DNA of 64,000 nt, taken from the NCBI GenBank assembly GCA_905331475.1, contig CAJNYU010000541.1, positions 1 to 64,000 of the forward strand, read 5' to 3'. The notes beneath the pieces are model-generated. The model was not told the DNA's origin and ran no database searches. It saw only the letters and a program-made list of their open reading frames with translations. The DNA comes from Rotaria socialis. Taxonomy: Eukaryota; Rotifera; Eurotatoria; Philodinida; Philodinidae. Positions 50,801-60,833 of the stretch are shown here, in pieces (position 1 is the first letter of the stretch; each line of letters starts with the position of its first letter). The translations under genes and the position numbers were made by a program.

Positions 50801-51219
50801 GCATTGTTCACGTACATAATTGGGTATTTTTTTTCAAATCAGAAATTCAAACAACTAGGTTTTCATTTTGCAGGGTATATCTCTCACCCTGTCTCTACTC
50901 AGGGTGGGGCTAAATTAATTTTTTTCTCCCTGTCACTGTTCATGACAGGGCACATGATAGGGTAACCCTGCCCTGTGGACATCTCTGCTAAGTAACTCTG
51001 ATGCTATAATAGTTTTTTTCTATGATAATAAACTCTTTAGATATAATCCCTATAGGATTTATTTTCAGCATCATTATGAACAAGATTTTCTATGGTTCAG
51101 TCATAATATTAAGTTATTGTATATTTTAGCGTTGTCTAATTTGTAATCCAAATCAACGAATATCAGCAGTCGATGCTCTTCAACATCCTTACTTTTCAGA
51201 TATACAATCAGTCAATTAA
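47833..51219 (+). CDS. CDK5: Cyclin-dependent kinase 5
   Basis: Eight exons (47833-47878, 47947-48035, 48088-48155, 48645-48858, 48926-49073, 49132-49225, 49293-49434, 51130-51219) sum in frame to 296 aa; human CDK5 has 292. CDK5 is a proline-directed Ser/Thr kinase activated by p35/p39-type partners rather than classical cyclins. The Gly loop GEGTYGTV, catalytic Lys in VALKKV, the PSSALRE helix (the CDK5 form of PSTAIRE), [35 protein letters not shown] and [19 protein letters not shown] are all present. YFDSCNG and PSSALRE identify CDK5 specifically. The ATG directly follows an acceptor-like TATTTTAG. The last intron (1695 nt) contains a hAT element at 49876-50987. AATAAA lies at 51255. Confidence 0.97.
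49876..50987 (-). mobile_element. Decayed hAT-family DNA transposon
   Basis: The ends are inverted copies: CAGAGATGCCCACAGGG at 49876 and its inverse ending CCACAGAG-type sequence CATCTCTG at 50980-50987. The flanks share CTAAGT as the first six of an 8-bp target duplication (49868-49875 CTAAGTGC; 50988-50995 CTAAGTAA). Both ends hold several CCCTGTC/GACAGGG subterminal motifs. Internally, the minus strand keeps the transposase C-terminal dimerisation domain (50325-50597) with [19 protein letters not shown] and a FSTAG motif. An upstream DELDRY stretch is in a different frame. Most of the transposase, including the catalytic core, is missing. The element is therefore a deletion derivative lying antisense in the last CDK5 intron. 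Confidence 0.88.
50325..50720 (-). pseudogene. hAT transposase C-terminal remnant
   Basis: The frame 50325-50597 encodes the hATC dimerisation region. Conserved points are [29 protein letters not shown] (usually ERxFSxAG) and a closing [15 protein letters not shown]. Just upstream (about 50580-50720), acidic sequence ending in GDELDRY belongs to the same protein but is shifted in frame relative to the rest. No DDE catalytic domain or BED finger remains, so the product would be inactive. Confidence 0.8.
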
Positions 51220-51807
51220 TGAATTTTTCCTTTTTGTGGTGCATTCGTCTATTCAATAAATAGAATAAAAGTTATTTCTCATCATCTTTGCTATGTGTTG
51301 TAAACATATACATATAATTGCTCTCTATTAGTTTAAATTCTTTTTGTCATTGTATATTTGTATGTATTTTATTATTGTCAAAAGAAATCTTGGTCGAACT
51401 GAAATTGAATCTTAATAAGGATAATGGTTTTTCTTTGAAGATTTATTGTTGACAATATCGGAATAAAAACAAACAGAACGAAAAAAAAGAGAGAAAAGTT
51501 GATGGTAGGAAGAAAAGCGAAAAAAAGAGCTTCGAGAGAAAATGTTGTTTCGCTATGATTGAAAAACAAGAATAAAAGAAGTCGTGTATAAGCATGACAA
51601 GATTTGTTGAATAGAATCTAACTACGATGAATACAACAAGCTGGAATGAAATATTTTGTTTTTGTAGTAATAAACGCTTTGAAATAAATCTTTAAAAAAA
51701 GAAAACTGTTTAAGGAGAAGAAAATGATGTCATTTTAAATATCAGTCAGATCGTGAAATAAATATATCTTCTTCCATCAGGTGATATATACAATAAATAA
51801 AATGCAT
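51220..51807. other. Convergent spacer, CDK5 / TMEM59-like
   Basis: This holds the CDK5 poly(A) signal (51255) and AT-rich sequence. A purine-rich stretch near 51475-51545 opens a minus frame without family features. Nothing else is recognised. Confidence 0.5.
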
Positions 51808-53045
51808 CTAAATATTGGATAATTTAACTTTAATTGGTAATGATTCTGTAGCCTCATAAGGTTGATCATCAGGTTGAATTTTTTCTTTTTCATATGCTTC
51901 ATAATCGTATGGATGAAAGATAAGTTCTTGAGCACGAATTGATAATGCACCACGAGATGGTGTATGGCGACAAAGTGACATAACCATATCTAAATTTAAA
52001 AGAAAACAATAAATGATTATCGTATGATACAGAATAAAATAATGAACTTACACCAAAGAATAACTGATGATGAAAGAAAAATGGCAAGAAAGATCCATAT
52101 TGGGATCTTGGGTTGTTTACGGACAAGATCATTCCATTCGGTACGAACATCAGTAACGAATTGTCGAAAACGATTATGTATTGGTTGCATGTGTTCCCGC
52201 TGATGGTGGAAGTCATGAAGATGTTTAAAGCTATGGTGATGCTCATTCATCATTGGACGTTTTTCATGGTGTTCTTCACTTGATGAATCTGAATCAGAAT
52301 CACTCTTGATTGGTATACGAACAATGGGCATATCTCTTGATAATTCTTGTACACTCTCAAAACCTGGAAGTTTTGAAAGTTCATTTGAATTTTCATCAAA
52401 TGAATGACGAATTGATTGTTCCATGTTATTAGCTCGTGCTTGAAATTGTTTAATGATATCATTGAACATTTGGATTGGATCACCATTGAAGAAATGATGC
52501 ATATTTCCCATTGGCATCATTGGACCTTCAACTGATGGATGTTGACGAAGGCGTATAAGAATAATTGAGCGTGGACGTTCTGGTTGTACGTTTACAGGCG
52601 TAGTTACTAGATCTTTCTCTTCCTAGAATATGATTATGATTATGATTAAGTTTAAAATTAAGATATTGATCTTACTGAAATTGGATCAACGTCAATGATA
52701 GGTTTTGAACTTATTGTCTCATCACGTGAACCACCCAAAGTACAGCCGACTTCGCAGCTAGCTATAAGTCCACTATCTTCTGGAAATGATTTACATTTAC
52801 TTGCGCAATTTTCATTGTGTAACTTGAAATCACAACCTAAATTTAATCAATCAATAAGTAAGATTTTTCTAACAATTGATTTCAATGAGCAAACCTTTTC
52901 TGCAAGCATTCAAATGGCCTGAACTAGCTGCATAATTTGTAGAGCAACCAGTATAGCAACCGTTTTCAGTACGAAACAGAGCTTCGAGTAAACCGGTAGC
53001 TGGCGATGATGCCAGTAAAATGGCAAAAACTAGAAGCTTTACCAT
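51808..53045 (-). CDS. TMEM59-like type I membrane protein
   Basis: Four exons (52895-53045, 52676-52836, 52052-52622, 51808-51989) sum in frame to 354 aa. TMEM59 proteins are Golgi/endosomal type I membrane proteins linked to autophagy and Wnt receptor assembly. A signal peptide (MVKLLVFAILLASSPATG) leads to a Cys-rich ectodomain: CYTGCS, ACRKGCDFKLHNENCASKC and ASCEVGCTLGG, the spacing seen in TMEM59. After a long linker comes a single membrane span (IPIWIFLAIFLSSSVILW) and a tail ending ESLPIKVKLSNI, similar to the TMEM59 end PLPTKVNL. The linker contains an acidic Ser/Asp run and then a His-rich stretch (HHEKRPMMNEHHHSFKHL) not known to me from vertebrate TMEM59. Confidence 0.8.
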
Positions 53046-53866
53046 GATGCGAGCGTTTTATTCAGTTGATTTTTCGATAAATGGTTCAAAATCTAATTAA
53101 AGAAAACCAAAAAGAAAACATCATCTATGCAAATCTAATCAAAATGAGCTGGTGACTAGCAAAAAAATATTGGCTGTAAAAGGAATAGAAAATAGCAAAC
53201 AACAAATGAATAGAGAGAGGAGTATTTGATCAAACACAGCGTAAAAGGGAGTCAGAAAAATGTTTCACTCTACGCAGTAGTTGTTTTTTTTTCTCGTATA
53301 TTCGTTAAGATTCTTTTTTTCCTTTCTTGCTTCGCCCCTCAACCCTGTTACTCTATTTTCTTCACCTTGCCTTTAAAGAAAAGAAAAAGAAAAAAAAAAG
53401 AAAATAAGATATATTTTATTAGTGAATGTCGATTGTGATTTGCTTCACTGCCTTCAAATGTAGCAAAAAACATGCGAATATATTCATGATATAAGTAAGG
53501 GATGATTACAGAATTATGAATAAAAGTACAGCCCACATGATGTCAACAAAATAAGAGTAAACAAATAAGAGGGGGAAAGGAAGGAGAAAATGGAGGGTCT
53601 CAAGTAACCATCAGTATAGAAAGAAAGAAGACTGTTATTTATATTTATTTGTTGAGTTCGTTCTTTCTGATGATGTTTAATATAGTGATGATTCATTTCT
53701 AGTATTGTTTATGCTACTGCCATCTATCGAACTGAATATGATTGTTTGTTCTAATTTTTTTACCTGTCAAAATTGAATAAAACCAAACTATGAGAACAAT
53801 AGAATAGGCACCGATGATTGAAGATACAATATTGAACACGAAAACGGATATTTTAATCGTGTTTTT
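53046..53866. other. Intergenic with purine tracts
   Basis: This is AT-rich sequence upstream of the TMEM59-like start, with an A/G-only tract near 53376-53405 and a G/A-rich patch near 53565-53600. Short frames on the minus strand lack any family pattern. Confidence 0.5.
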
Positions 53867-54180
53867 ATGTACGCCTACCAGGTTGATCAAAACGGACTCG
53901 TTTACGGTCTGTTTGTCGACGGTAAACGATGTCAAGACGGTATCTTTACGGTAGTAAACAGGCCGCATTTGCCCGTAATACCTGGCGCAGTAATACGGCA
54001 GCGTAAACGGGACTGAATTTTCATGGTTTACGGCTGTTTGTGTTCCGTACTCTCATGATAATACGGTCCGTATTACTGCGCCAGATATTACGGCAAAATT
54101 TCGCCCGTAAAATAGTCGTAAAGTAACCGTCAATGGCCGTATACGGACCGTACTGTTCGACCTGGGTAGTACAGGCTTGA
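53867..54180. repeat. Foldback (MITE-like) element with long inverted repeats
   Basis: An approx. 310-bp block has much higher GC than its flanks and is built from CGTAAA/CCGTA words. Two 26-bp arms at 53973-53998 and 54068-54093 are inverted copies with one mismatch. The similarity continues outward more weakly on both sides to about ACC-AGGTTGATC (53878-53889) and GTTCGACCTGGGT (54155-54167). A loop of about 70 nt separates the arms. No coding sequence is inside. It looks like a non-autonomous DNA element. Exact ends and a target duplication are not certain. Confidence 0.7.
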
Positions 54181-54439
54181 ATACACTGCAATACTTGACA
54201 GTTTTGCATCTTACGTTCCGACACGTTAACTAACTCGAAAGAACGTGTTGTTTTCATTTTTTTGTTAAGATCTTATGTGAGCAGTATAGAAAAAAATCTG
54301 CTGTATCTTTCGAATTCAAAGATATTGATGATAATGAAACTTAATCACAGTTTATCCCGCATCCACTCGAGAAGATGCATTGAATTCAGAAATAGGGATA
54401 GGAAAATATTTTAAAGTAAGACTAATTAAAAGAGTTTGA

Positions 54440-54825
54440 GTGGTTCGTATGAAATTATTTCATTGATCCTGATAATGTAGATGCATATCTAGTCGATTGA
54501 GATTCATCAGCATCTAATGATTTTAAAGAAGAATATGAATGTGCATTTATTACCGCATTAACATCTGTACTACGCCAATATTCGTCACCATGAAATAAAA
54601 TATTAGATTATTACGCTGGTGATTGGTTTTCAGTCATTTATATGTTATTACTATCACGTTGTCCAAATCTATTAGAAGATAAATGGAAAAGTGAGTGATT
54701 TTATCAAGTGAAGCAGCTATCAATCGTCTATATAAAATAGAAGATGAACATGAAAATTTAGCAAACATCGATGATTTATATACGTTACGCAAAGAAATAA
54801 TTGAAACAATGTTTACGTTTCATTT
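54440..54825 (+). pseudogene. Broken coding region of unknown family
   Basis: One frame reads NYFIDPDNVDAYLVD, a stop, DSSASNDFKEEYECAFITAL, SVLRQYSSP, a stop, and then NKILDYYAGDWFSVIYMLLL with SRCPNLLEDKWKSE and a stop. After a one-base shift it continues ILSSEAAINRLYKIEDEHEN and LANIDDLYTLRKEIIETMF. The composition and continuity look like a real cytosolic protein hit by at least three stops and one frameshift. No splice sites that would remove all of them are evident. I do not recognise the family. It lies in the repeat-bearing gap, so it could be a decayed duplicate of a gene elsewhere. Confidence 0.5.
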
Positions 54826-56865
54826 CGTTTCATAAAATGTTTCTTTTTGTTGTAATTAGTTTCATTTTTTGAATTTATTCTATAGTTTTTGTGTTGGAAA
54901 AGAATAAAATAAAATAAAATGAAGTTTCTTATTGGTGTTGTTGTAAGAAATATGTTTTGCAAGTTTAATTTCATGAAGTCAATTGAATAGAATTCGAAGA
55001 GACTTTCTTGATGTTTTTATGAAAAGAAATTGGTCTTCTGTAAAAAATGATCGAATAACTAAAAATTGGAAATAATATCGATCTAGTACACATGATTTGA
55101 TGATGAATTTTAAAAAAGAAATACATAAAATAGTTAGTGAAACACATTTTAAGTTAGTTATGTTTAAGATGCATGAACAATGTTGCTGATAAAAGCAAAT
55201 ATAAAGAAACGATTTGACAGAGTATAAATATCAATAATCGACATCTTTCATAAAAATATGAATACTAAATTGATTATGATAAAATTGGAAGAATAAATTT
55301 TGTTTAATATCTATGAAGTTTGCACATTCGAAAAGACAAGGCAATAATAAAAATGAATTCGTAATCGTTTGAATTTATGATTTATGCTGGCAAAAACAAA
55401 ACTTCTTAATTATATCTAGTGATGTTATTCACTTGATCTCTGTTTTGCATCTTTGCATACGCATAGACATAAAAGAATGACGTTATTGGGAAGGTTCTAT
55501 TGATTCACAATATACATCGTCTACGGTGTTTATGTTAGAATAAAATATTCCCAATGAAAGTACCAGAAACTTTAGGTTGAATCAGGCTTAGACACTCTGT
55601 GATTGAGGATTACCAATCCGTTGACTTTTAACTAACTATAAAAGAAAACAAAATCAAAGTAAACTGCTAAGAAAGATATCATATACTCTACAAATGAAGA
55701 TAAATGAGGAAAATAAACTATGAAGCAAAGAATAATGTAACCTGAGTAGCCCACTACCATCCTCGGCAATGATGTTTATTCGCTACTGTCGATATCATGG
55801 ATAAACACTGATCAAGCAATGTACAACGTGAATTGGCAAAGCTTACTGATTATGAATAGTTTCTTAGTGAAGATAGGACAGCATTAGGAAGAGGTCAACA
55901 GTTGATATGCATGTAAAGATTAAACCATCCGCTACCAAGCGTATACCATCCTGTTATCATCTACAAGCGCATCTGTCGTACAGAAACGACAAAACAATCT
56001 TTCAACGAGACGACTCGAATAGTGTATGAGGATTAATTAAATATGTTGAAGTTTATGAACGCGTAATTACGGGCTCCCTGCATATTCGTTTTCAAGCAAA
56101 AAAGCCCATATGCACTGTTATTAAACTCACAATTATTTCATTCAATTAAAAACTGACGAAGTGCAATAGTCGTGATTCCTTCGAATCTAATCGAGTTCAC
56201 TAGCACAGTTTGTTGAAATATTTTCTAGTGGGTATGATTAATAACTTGTTTAAAATTGATTAGTTTTTTTTGTTGATTTATCTAAATATTTGTATGATTT
56301 TAACAAATCCAATCGAGTTATCATGTTGTTTGAGCTAAAACATTTCATCTCAGATATTTTATCGCTACCAGGGATTGTATCACTGTAGTTTCGTCGATAA
56401 TTGATTAACAGAACGATTCGAATTGATTATTCTATTGCAAGCGATTGAATTTGTAGTGCAGTTGTCCTTCCAGATTGATGAATCAAAAAACGATGAGAAT
56501 AGTCTTCCCTGAATCTTTCTTTTTCAACCAAGCTCAAATCCATCTGACAAAAAGTCTTTTACAATGTTGACATGAGATGAGTAGATACTTCAGTGAAAGT
56601 CATTGATGTCAAGGACAGTAAGGCACTTAGAAGTAATAATTCTAGGTATATATACGAGTAGCTCGTTGAATTAATCTTTCCAAAAGTTTACTGTTTTTTC
56701 TGAATCTCATACCTTTATGACATAAACTGAAGCGATTAGGAGAGATAATGATTATTCACTAGATTTGTCTAAATGTTTTTTTTAATCTTTTCAGCATTTC
56801 AATATGTAATCGGGCAAAATTTTCTCTCTAGCAAAAGCATACTCGAATAATTAGAAGCGACAGCG
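54826..56865. other. Gene-poor region, nothing recognised
   Basis: This is about 2 kb with stops in all frames and no repeat that I could define. Part of it may be the remains of the same retroelement seen at 56866-57300, but no readable motif supports this. Confidence 0.45.
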
Positions 56866-57300
56866 TTGTCAAATAGCATGACTTTTGTTTTGGTTGTGTT
56901 TATTGATAATCAGATGTCCTTGGACAATTTCTCTAACGCTGATATAGCTATCTGTTCTAACATGGTCTTCTAGTTGCTTTTATCCAGATCATCATGTCAT
57001 CAGCAAACCAATGGGAAGATTTGGGACAAAAAGTGCAATTTGAAAAACGCTGCTGATAAAACTGAATCCTGAGGAGCATCCACATTTAATACCTATATTT
57101 CTGGACAAAGCTTCACAGTATGTCATATCCATTGAACCTATTCTATAGTGTATATGCTTGTAAATTGTGGAAAACACTTCATGAATAAATAGATTGATCA
57201 ATTCATTTTTGTAAACTTTCGATAAATACAGCTGTTTGAAGTTTAGAAGGTGCTAATGATTTCATTTTAAAGTCAACAAATGAAACTATTAACTGACACG
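56866..57300 (-). pseudogene. Decayed non-LTR retrotransposon reverse transcriptase
   Basis: Read on the minus strand across three frames, the pieces fall in the order of a LINE reverse transcriptase. First is SFVDFKMKSLAPSKLQTAVF (motif A region, usually VDFxKAFD..xxxLW, about 57220-57290). Next comes IGIKCGCSSGFSFISSVFQI (motif B, usually GxxQGxxLSPxLF). Then WFADDMMIW carries the FADD box at 56996-57007. Last is LEQIAISALEKLSKDI followed by INTTKTKVMLF (the KTK.M.F motif after the palm). Frameshifts and stops separate them. The motif A Asp survives in VDF, but the region around it is altered. No endonuclease domain was found. The copy is inactive. Confidence 0.7.
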
Positions 57301-57720
57301 CTGTTTATTTATCAATATTATATACAGTCATGTTATATGTATTACACACATAGCAGTAAATCAATCTCTTTTCTCACTAGATAATCAAATGTTGATATTG
57401 ATAAACCATTGATAGGTCTTTTTTTACCCTTTGATATCAATAAAATAGAGTAAGAATCTTATTTGATGTTGACTCGAAATGTTAACACTTTTAGCAAAAA
57501 GATTATGGCCTATTTTATATTATATTATCCTTTCTTTTACAAGCATACTTCAGTAATAGTGTTTGTTACTGTAGCTGCAGATAATTTCTTTTCTATCATA
57601 CTTGAATATCCATCGCTTTGAATGTTTCTATATAGACAGAAAAAAAGCAGACAATGATAGAAGAAAAGATATTATACTGTTTATCATAGATCAAGTAGAA
57701 GCTTAAATACAATAGCTGGA
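57301..57720. other. 5' flank of GlpQ-type gene 1
   Basis: This AT-rich spacer ends at the ATG at 57721 and should include the promoter of the first GlpQ-type gene. No named motif is visible. Confidence 0.4.
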
Positions 57721-58898
57721 ATGAAGAGCATCAGTCTATCAATGGGTCCTATCATATGGTAAGTGAATTAGACATCGATAAAAACGATCATTGTACATAT
57801 GATTTTGTTCACAGCTGCTGTGTCATTTTGATCTTTATGATCGATATCTCAGGTACGAGCTCATCATCAATGATCATTATTGGACATCGAGGTGCATCTG
57901 GTTATCTTCCAGAACATACATTACCTGCAAAAGCTCTTGCTTATGGTCAAGGCGTTGATTATCTTGAACAAGATGTTGTTCTATCGAAAGACAATGTACC
58001 TATAGTTATTCATGATATTTACTTAGATGAAATTAGTAATGTTGCTAGCAAATATCCTGCACGCCATCGTTCGGATGGTCGTTATTATGCTATTGATTTT
58101 ACACTGACGGAAATTAAAACATTACGTGCTAGTGAACGATTCGATCATCGAACCGGAAAGCCAATATATCCAAATCGTTTTCCTCTTAATCAATCCACAT
58201 TTCATTTAGTTACTTTCGAAGAAGAACTGGAATTTATTGTTGGTCTCAACAAAGCAAATATTGATAATAATAGAGAAGTGGGTATATATGTAGAAATTAA
58301 AGAGCCATCATTTCATAAAAATGAGAGTCGATCAAATTTCAGTGAAATTGTTATTGATATATTACGAAAATATAATTATACAAAACGTACGGATAAAGTA
58401 TTTTTACAATGTTTTGATCTCGAAGAATTACAACGGATTCGTGTACAACTTAAATCAGATTTAAAACTTGTTGGCCTATTATCAGATGAAAAACATCGAA
58501 GCATTTACAAGAAAAATGATTTCAGCTATTGGATAAGTGAAATAGGAATAGAAGATATGGCAACTTTTGTTGATGGTATTGGTCCACATTATTCAGATTT
58601 GTATGAACAAGGAACTACATTGGAACCATCAAAATTGTTTAATGATGCTAGAAAACATAATTTATTTATTCATCCGTATACATTTCGTAGTGATGCAAAT
58701 CTACAACCATTTGCAACATTCGATGCTATGCTAGAATTTTATATCGATAAACTAAAGGTCGACGGCTTATTTACTGATCATCCTGATAAAGTAGTTCGAT
58801 ACATAGAATCCAAACACAAACAATCTAATACAGGAATAAAACTTCAAAGCTCTTCTCTCGCTTTAATAATTTTATCGATTGCCGTGATAATTTTATGA
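57721..58898 (+). CDS. GlpQ-type glycerophosphodiester phosphodiesterase, copy 1
   Basis: Two exons (57721-57758, 57815-58898) give 373 aa. The enzyme should hydrolyse glycerophosphodiesters to glycerol-3-phosphate and an alcohol. A frame also opens at 57756 within the intron, but splicing at 57759-57814 yields a proper leader (MKSISLSMGPIICCCVILIF). The mature part follows bacterial GlpQ closely: IIGHRGASGYLPEHTLPAKA, YLEQDVVLSKDNVPIVIHD, DGRYYAIDFTLTEIKTL, FEEELEFIVGLN, IYVEIKEPSFH, KVFLQCFDLEELQRI, ADGIGPHY-like VDGIGPHYSDL, HPYTFRSDANL and DGLFTDHPDK. Catalytic HRG, E..D, HD and EIK are present. The C-terminus ends in a hydrophobic tail (SSLALIILSIAVIIL), suggesting a GPI or membrane anchor. 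A bacterial origin is inferred from the close GlpQ match. AATAAA lies at 58914. Confidence 0.93.
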
Positions 58899-59636
58899 AA
58901 TTGATTTGTATTAAATAAATCCATGTTAGATCCTTTTCATAAAAACAAATCGTTGCAATAATTATATTTAAATGACTAATTAGAACAAAATCCTTTTTCT
59001 ATATGAAATCGAATTAACCTAAATCGATTCAGTATTCTTTAATTCTATATTGTTTTAACTAATAACACAAAACGAAAGTAACCTTAACTTAATATCAATC
59101 GGCATTTTTTCTTGTAATTCGATAGATAAATTTTGTAATGAGTGCACAAAATCCGAATTGATTCATGTCAAACGTGATGTTTTTTTTTTGACAGTCTTCT
59201 ATAAATGTTATAAATTTATTGTAATTACAAATATTTCTCTTTTTATTCGCCTTGGTTCATTTGAAAATGAGTAAAAACAACTTTCCCTAACTCCTGACAA
59301 TGAAACAATTGTTTTAACACGTGCTAGAAGAGAAGATATGGTAGTCGACAATTTATAACTTGTAGAGTGACTATATTTAAAACGATGTAAAATCATTTGT
59401 AGAGTGCGTGCTTGATGAAAAACTTGAGAGACTAATATTCTGTGCCATTACTTTTGCATCGAAGGTTAGATACAAAAACTTTCAACTAGTTCCCAAAATA
59501 TATAATATAACAGCAAGGCCAATAATTTGCTAAATAGCTCTGTTATAAACATCAACCAGCGAAGCATACTTGTATAAATGTTTAGATAACGATAAATACA
59601 AATGCCATTAGCATCATATTTAGTTACTGTGCTAGA
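58899..59636. other. Spacer between the two GlpQ-type genes
   Basis: This is 738 nt of AT-rich sequence with the poly(A) signal of copy 1 at the start. A minus frame at 59208-59396 has no family features. There is no transposon end or repeat linking the two copies. Confidence 0.5.
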
Positions 59637-60833
59637 ATGAAAAGAAGAGAAACGCCCGCAATGTTTCTAATTATTGTACTATGTCTCTATGTCGTCGGAC
59701 GAGTTCAAGGTGTATCACGTCCACTGGTTATTGGTCATCGGGGTGCAGCCTACTTACCTGAACTTACATTAGCCGCACAATCTATGGGCTACGCTTTTGG
59801 TGCAGATATAATCGAGATTGATGTTTGTCTTACTCGAGATAATCAGTTGATTGTTATTCACGGTAAGAACAAAATCAATTTTACATTAGAAATAATCGCT
59901 TTCAGTATGATTTTCTTTCGCGATCGGTTTTTAGATATCTATTTAGATGGAGTGAGTAATGTAGCTGAAATGTTTCCAAATCGAAATCGCTCAAATGGTT
60001 ACAGTTATGTTATTGATTTTGATTTAGAAGAATTACGCCGGTTAACTATTCGTGAACGTTTTAGGCCATTCAATGGTACACAAATTTTTCCTTTGCGATT
60101 TCCTTCTAATAGTGTGATCGCTTTTCAACTTGCAACACTCAACGAAACAATTGAATTATTACTCGGCTTCAATCGTGCTACCGGTCAACAACGTCAGCTA
60201 CTTATTGAAATAAAAAAACCTGAATATCATTCAAAATACAATAAATCTATTTCGTCGATTGTACTTGAAACACTGAATGCCTATAATCTGAAAGAACCAA
60301 GTGATCCTATTATTCTACAAACATTTCATATAGAAGAATTGATACATATACGTCGAAATCTCGGTAGTAAACTACGGTTATTTGCCCTAATGACATGGAA
60401 TCGAATAAACGAATCGTCGAGTGATTATGATTTTTATAGAAGTGAAGAAGGCATAAGAAATCTATCGAATGTTATTCAAGCGATTACACCTAATCTTGAA
60501 TTTGTTGTTAATTATGATTCAAATGGTACAATCTTAGGTAATACTAATTTAACAAAATGGGCACATCAAAATGGTCTCGCCGTTTATCCATTTACATTTC
60601 GACGAGATTCATTTCCGGGTAGAAGCTTTGAGCAATTGATTCAATATTTTTTACATACAGCACGAGTAGACGGCTTTATAACTGATCATCCAGATGTCGT
60701 TCTGGAGTATTTGCGAAGAGAAATGGCAGCGAAAGATGCTATTTTCATAGAACAAAATTCATCTTCAAGCTTAGTTTCATCGATGTTAATACTTCTTTGC
60801 AACATGATAATAATATCAAAAATAATTGTTTAG
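59637..60833 (+). CDS. GlpQ-type glycerophosphodiester phosphodiesterase, copy 2 (diverged)
   Basis: Two exons (59637-59862, 59935-60833) give 374 aa. A 72-nt intron (59863-59934) is a multiple of three and free of stops, so the unspliced frame also stays open. Splicing is needed to restore VIHDIYLDGVSN, with the catalytic His-Asp pair. The leader MFLIIVLCLYVVGRVQG (second Met) is a signal peptide. Conserved parts are VIGHRGAAYLPELTL, IIEIDVCLTRDNQLIVIHD, YVIDFDLEELRRL, LLIEIKKPEYHS, ILQTFHIEELIHI, VYPFTFRRDSF and DGFITDHPDVVL. The C-terminal hydrophobic tail (LVSSMLILLCNMIIISKIIV) again suggests an anchor. Identity to copy 1 is clearly lower than copy 1 to bacterial GlpQ, so it has diverged faster. 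Substrate may differ. Confidence 0.92.
   Translation: MKRRETPAMFLIIVLCLYVVGRVQGVSRPLVIGHRGAAYLPELTLAAQSMGYAFGADIIEIDVCLTRDNQLIVIHGKNKINFTLEIIAFSMIFFRDRFLDIYLDGVSNVAEMFPNRNRSNGYSYVIDFDLEELRRLTIRERFRPFNGTQIFPLRFPSNSVIAFQLATLNETIELLLGFNRATGQQRQLLIEIKKPEYHSKYNKSISSIVLETLNAYNLKEPSDPIILQTFHIEELIHIRRNLGSKLRLFALMTWNRINESSSDYDFYRSEEGIRNLSNVIQAITPNLEFVVNYDSNGTILGNTNLTKWAHQNGLAVYPFTFRRDSFPGRSFEQLIQYFLHTARVDGFITDHPDVVLEYLRREMAAKDAIFIEQNSSSSLVSSMLILLCNMIIISKIIV

Noticed and set aside
53226..53536. Frames on both strands in the purine-rich region
   Set aside because: Lys/Phe-rich translations come from A/G tracts, and there is no start context or family match.
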